DNA from: Amoebophrya sp. AT5.2
Lineage: Eukaryota > Sar > Dinophyceae > Syndiniales > Amoebophryaceae
Length of the DNA stretch: 10,856 bases
Direction of reading: 5' to 3'
NCBI GenBank assembly: GCA_005223375.1
Contig: RXOD01006243.1
Coordinates: forward strand, 1 to 10,856
Position 1 is the first letter of the stretch. Each line of letters starts with the position of its first letter. The notes beneath the pieces are model-generated. The model worked only from the letters and a program-made list of their open reading frames with translations. It had not been told where the DNA came from and ran no database searches. Positions 9,017-10,856 of the stretch are shown here, in pieces. The translations under genes and the position numbers were made by a program.

Positions 9017-9608
9017 ATGTTGGACTTGATGACCCTGGGCCTGAGCATCGCCGCTCAGGACGAAATCGAAAAGGCCCGCAAGGACACGGGGGCGTCGATC
9101 AACGAGCAGCCGGCGTCCGACGCTGAGTCCAACTCCTCCACCACCACCATGATGGAAGCTGTCGCCGAAACCGTCGGTACTACAACCATCGCGTTGAGAG
9201 CGAGTTTAATAGAATACTGCGGTCGCATTGATAATGAAAACTACATGCTACAAGCTCGTGCGGGCAGCCGAGAAGATTCGTTATGATTAAAATATTGATT
9301 GACCACAATGAAAACACACCAGATTCCGTCCTGTCGTCGGTGGAGTCGGCCGCGTCGTCCATGGTGTCTGCACTGACCCCGAGCTCCGAGATGGTGGACC
9401 AGGTACTGGGAATTTTAGCTGTGCATCTGTTGCTCTTCGCGTTCTCCAAGGAAGTAGTATCTGTTCGAAATTGGAGAGTAGTCGGGGAACGACTAGATGA
9501 ACTACAACATCCATGAAAAATGATTGATCTCAGGTGATGGATTCCTGCACCATGGAGGCGCCGCAGGTCGACCTGTCGCTGCCGACTGTGCCGGTCTCGA
9601 AGAAGTAA
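9017..9608 (+). CDS. Unrecognised small acidic Ser/Ala-rich protein, three exons
   Basis: Exons 9017-9176, 9323-9402 and 9534-9608 join in frame (phases 1 and 0, introns GT-AG of 146 and 131 bases) to 104 residues. G/C-rich third positions are strong from the ATG on. It begins with an amphipathic stretch (MLDLMTLGLSIAAQDEIEKA), continues through an acidic Ser/Thr/Asn-rich part, then alternating VDSVLSSVESAASSMVSALT, and ends in a Pro-containing tail LSLPTVPVSKK. No signal peptide, membrane helix or cysteine pattern is apparent; helical and partly disordered structure is likely. The family is unknown. Upstream exons (for example at 8743-8916) could extend it, because the frame is open for about 27 codons before the ATG. 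The agreement of three separate exons in phase makes a real gene likely even without a homologue in mind. Confidence 0.65.
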
Positions 9609-10059
9609 GCGGGCCTTGCGACAGGGACTGGGACAGCTTCTGAAAATGTGAATGTGATTTGATTTGATGTGATGTGATGGTCTGAAAGAGGAGGAGAGAA
9701 GGGTGAAATCGGAGCGTGGCTGATGCATGGGATCGCGGACCGTCACGGAAGATGGTCGCAGTTGAGTTTGGTGTAGAAGAGGAGTTGAAAGCGGTGGCGA
9801 GAAAAATGGGTGAAGTGCTTCGATCGTTCGGATAGGATACTTATTCGCCTTGCTGACGTTTGCTTTGACAAAGAACCTATGATTCCTTGCGTATGATATT
9901 GTTTCCAAATGAATAGATTTCTCTGATCACAGTACGACAAACCAAGAAGATGTAAATGTCCTGCTACTGCTCGTAAAATGCAATCTAGTTTACGTAAAGT
10001 AACAAATAATCCCCGCAAAACTTCATCGAAGATGCATTTACAATTTGTTCTTGTGTTAG
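9609..10059. other. 3' flank of the acidic-protein gene, no further gene seen
   Basis: About 450 bases after the stop at 9606-9608 carry no supported coding region. The long minus-strand open frame crossing 9180-9908 is antisense to the spliced gene and has no domain character. A short TGATT/TGATG simple repeat lies at 9653-9680. Confidence 0.5.
9653..9680. repeat. Imperfect TGATT/TGATG simple repeat
   Basis: Five-base units tgatt, tgatt, tgatg, tgatg and tgatgg follow one another in the 3' flank of the acidic-protein gene, an ordinary microsatellite-like tract. Confidence 0.8.
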
Positions 10060-10290
10060 ATTGATGTCCCCCCAGATACCACTCCCCCGGGCTCGGCAGA
10101 TGTTGTAGTCTCGCATTCAGCTGCCCCCTTACGTGGATTTCTGGACACTGGTAATCCCCATGAGGACTTCCAATGGCGAATGCGAATCGAAGCCACAGGG
10201 TTCCGATTTAGAATGGGAATGACGATTGATACGCAGTATGGAGAGAGGGCGGGGCCGCTGATTGCTATGTCCCTCCGAGTCCATATATGA
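10060..10290 (+). other. 76-codon open frame without a start, possible exon
   Basis: Between TAG at 10057-10059 and TGA at 10288-10290 the frame stays open and reads, in part, RGFLDTGNPHEDFQWRMRIE. No ATG occurs near its beginning. An AG after a C run at about 10073-10074 could serve as an acceptor. I recognise no domain. It may be an isolated exon, a relic or chance. Confidence 0.2.
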
Positions 10291-10802
10291 GTTGTATCAG
10301 TTCTGCCTAGAAGCTCCTACACCTACCAGTAGTCTAGACGTGGACTTTCGGCACTGCTTGTTGCAGAGGGCAGAGCCGAGGCCGCTCCGAACGGACACCT
10401 ATAGAATGTGATTCTGCGGCTCTTGCCGACCCGGAAAAGTACGTTTTTGCCAGCTAGCACGGAGGTGTCCAGCGGCGGACAAATATTTCTTTGCAACAGG
10501 AGTGGTCAAAGATGTTCCATAAACATGACGACGACTTATTTCGTGGCACGTGAGTCCGAGACGTGAGAGCATCGACTTCGACATCGATTACTTAGTGTCG
10601 TGAGCGAAGCAGGCTGCACTGACTGTCGATGTGGCTGTTAGACATCGTGTGGGTTGTTCTTGTTTTTCTGCCGGCGTCCTCCACTTTTCACTTCGATCGC
10701 ATCCCTTCATAGTCTGAAAGAACAGCGTCGCGTATCTATTTCGAAATTACAAGTTTTTGTCTACTTGCAGCTAGCCGACTCTGCAACATACTCAGGAGTC
10801 AG
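10291..10802. other. No gene seen except the inverted-repeat element
   Basis: Apart from the inverted repeat at 10381-10476 there is no supported gene. A minus-strand frame at 10399-10584 overlaps the hairpin element and shows no protein-like character. Confidence 0.4.
10381..10476. repeat. Nested inverted-repeat element with multibranch folding potential
   Basis: Outer arms are GCCGCT-ccgaac-GGACACCT (10381-10400) and AGGTGTCCAGCGGC (10463-10476): 14 complementary base pairs interrupted by a 6-base bulge. Inside are three hairpins in a row: AGAAT/ATTCT with loop GTG (10403-10415), CGGC/GCCG with loop TCTT (10417-10428), and GGAAAA/TTTTgCC with one bulged base (10433-10451). Either strand could fold like this. 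It could be a structured RNA, a cis-acting RNA element or a small foldback mobile element. No known RNA family motif is recognised. Confidence 0.5.
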
Positions 10803-10834
10803 ATGCGTATCTTTTTTCTCCAGCCTGGCGAGAT
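10803..10834 (+). CDS. Possible first coding exon of the next gene, cut by the window edge
   Basis: An ATG at 10803 encodes MRIFFLQPGE and runs directly into a consensus-looking donor, GTAAGC, at 10835; without splicing it stops at once at TAA (10836). A start followed by an immediate donor is suggestive of a short first exon, but nothing beyond 10856 is available. The other introns here do not use GTAAG-type donors, which argues against it. Confidence 0.15.
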
Positions 10835-10856
10835 GTAAGCGATCGCAAATACAGCA

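Noticed and set aside
8983..9058. A reading from 8983 (KKAATTTTASDN) joined to 9059 through a 40-base GT-AG intron
   Set aside because: The ATG frame from 9017 has nearly all third positions G or C across the supposed intron, which indicates that this segment is coding.
9180..9908. A 242-codon minus-strand open frame
   Set aside because: It lies opposite two phase-matched exons of the + strand gene and their introns, with no domain or membrane pattern in its translation.
1..10856. tRNA, rRNA, snRNA, spliced-leader gene, CRISPR array, transposase or viral gene
   Set aside because: I looked for conserved core motifs and repeated spacers on both strands and found none that hold up by eye.

Overview
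The window looks like nuclear DNA of a compact-genome, flagellated protist. The four readable genes are broken by short GT-AG introns (86 to 349 bases), base composition is moderate with G/C-rich third codon positions in exons, and one gene is an axonemal inner-arm dynein light chain. All recognised genes lie head to tail on the + strand. That layout, the small introns and the loose 5' splice sites would suit an alveolate such as a syndinian (Amoebophrya-like) or perkinsid parasite. This placement is inference: no rRNA or other taxonomic marker is present.

Layout. (1) 168-2825: a five-exon, 650-residue sugar transporter of the major facilitator superfamily, with an unusually long first external loop. 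(2) 2826-4528: about 1.7 kb with no gene I can support. (3) 4529-5545: a three-exon gene for an unrecognised protein with a long Ser/Ala-rich N-terminus and a two-helix membrane hairpin; its last exon is recovered only by splicing. (4) 6080-6782: a tentative small-protein gene whose last two exons have a strong coding signal and whose stop overlaps the next start. (5) 6776-8084: the four-exon p28/DNALI1 axonemal dynein light chain, the most secure call. (6) 8150-8916: weak exon-like segments, one with an apparent frame break. (7) 9017-9608: a three-exon gene for a 104-residue acidic protein of unknown family, perhaps with further 5' exons. (8) 9609-10856: mostly non-coding, with a nested inverted-repeat element at 10381-10476, a 76-codon open frame without a start, and a possible first exon of another gene at the right edge.

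The genes do not form an obvious pathway: a plasma-membrane sugar carrier, a small membrane protein, a ciliary motor subunit and orphans. The most unusual signals are the 5' splice sites (none of the 11 reconstructed introns has G at +5), the overlap between the end of the small-protein gene and the dynein light chain start, and the structured inverted repeat near 10.4 kb. All splice models come from reading frames, phases and family conservation, with no transcript evidence.
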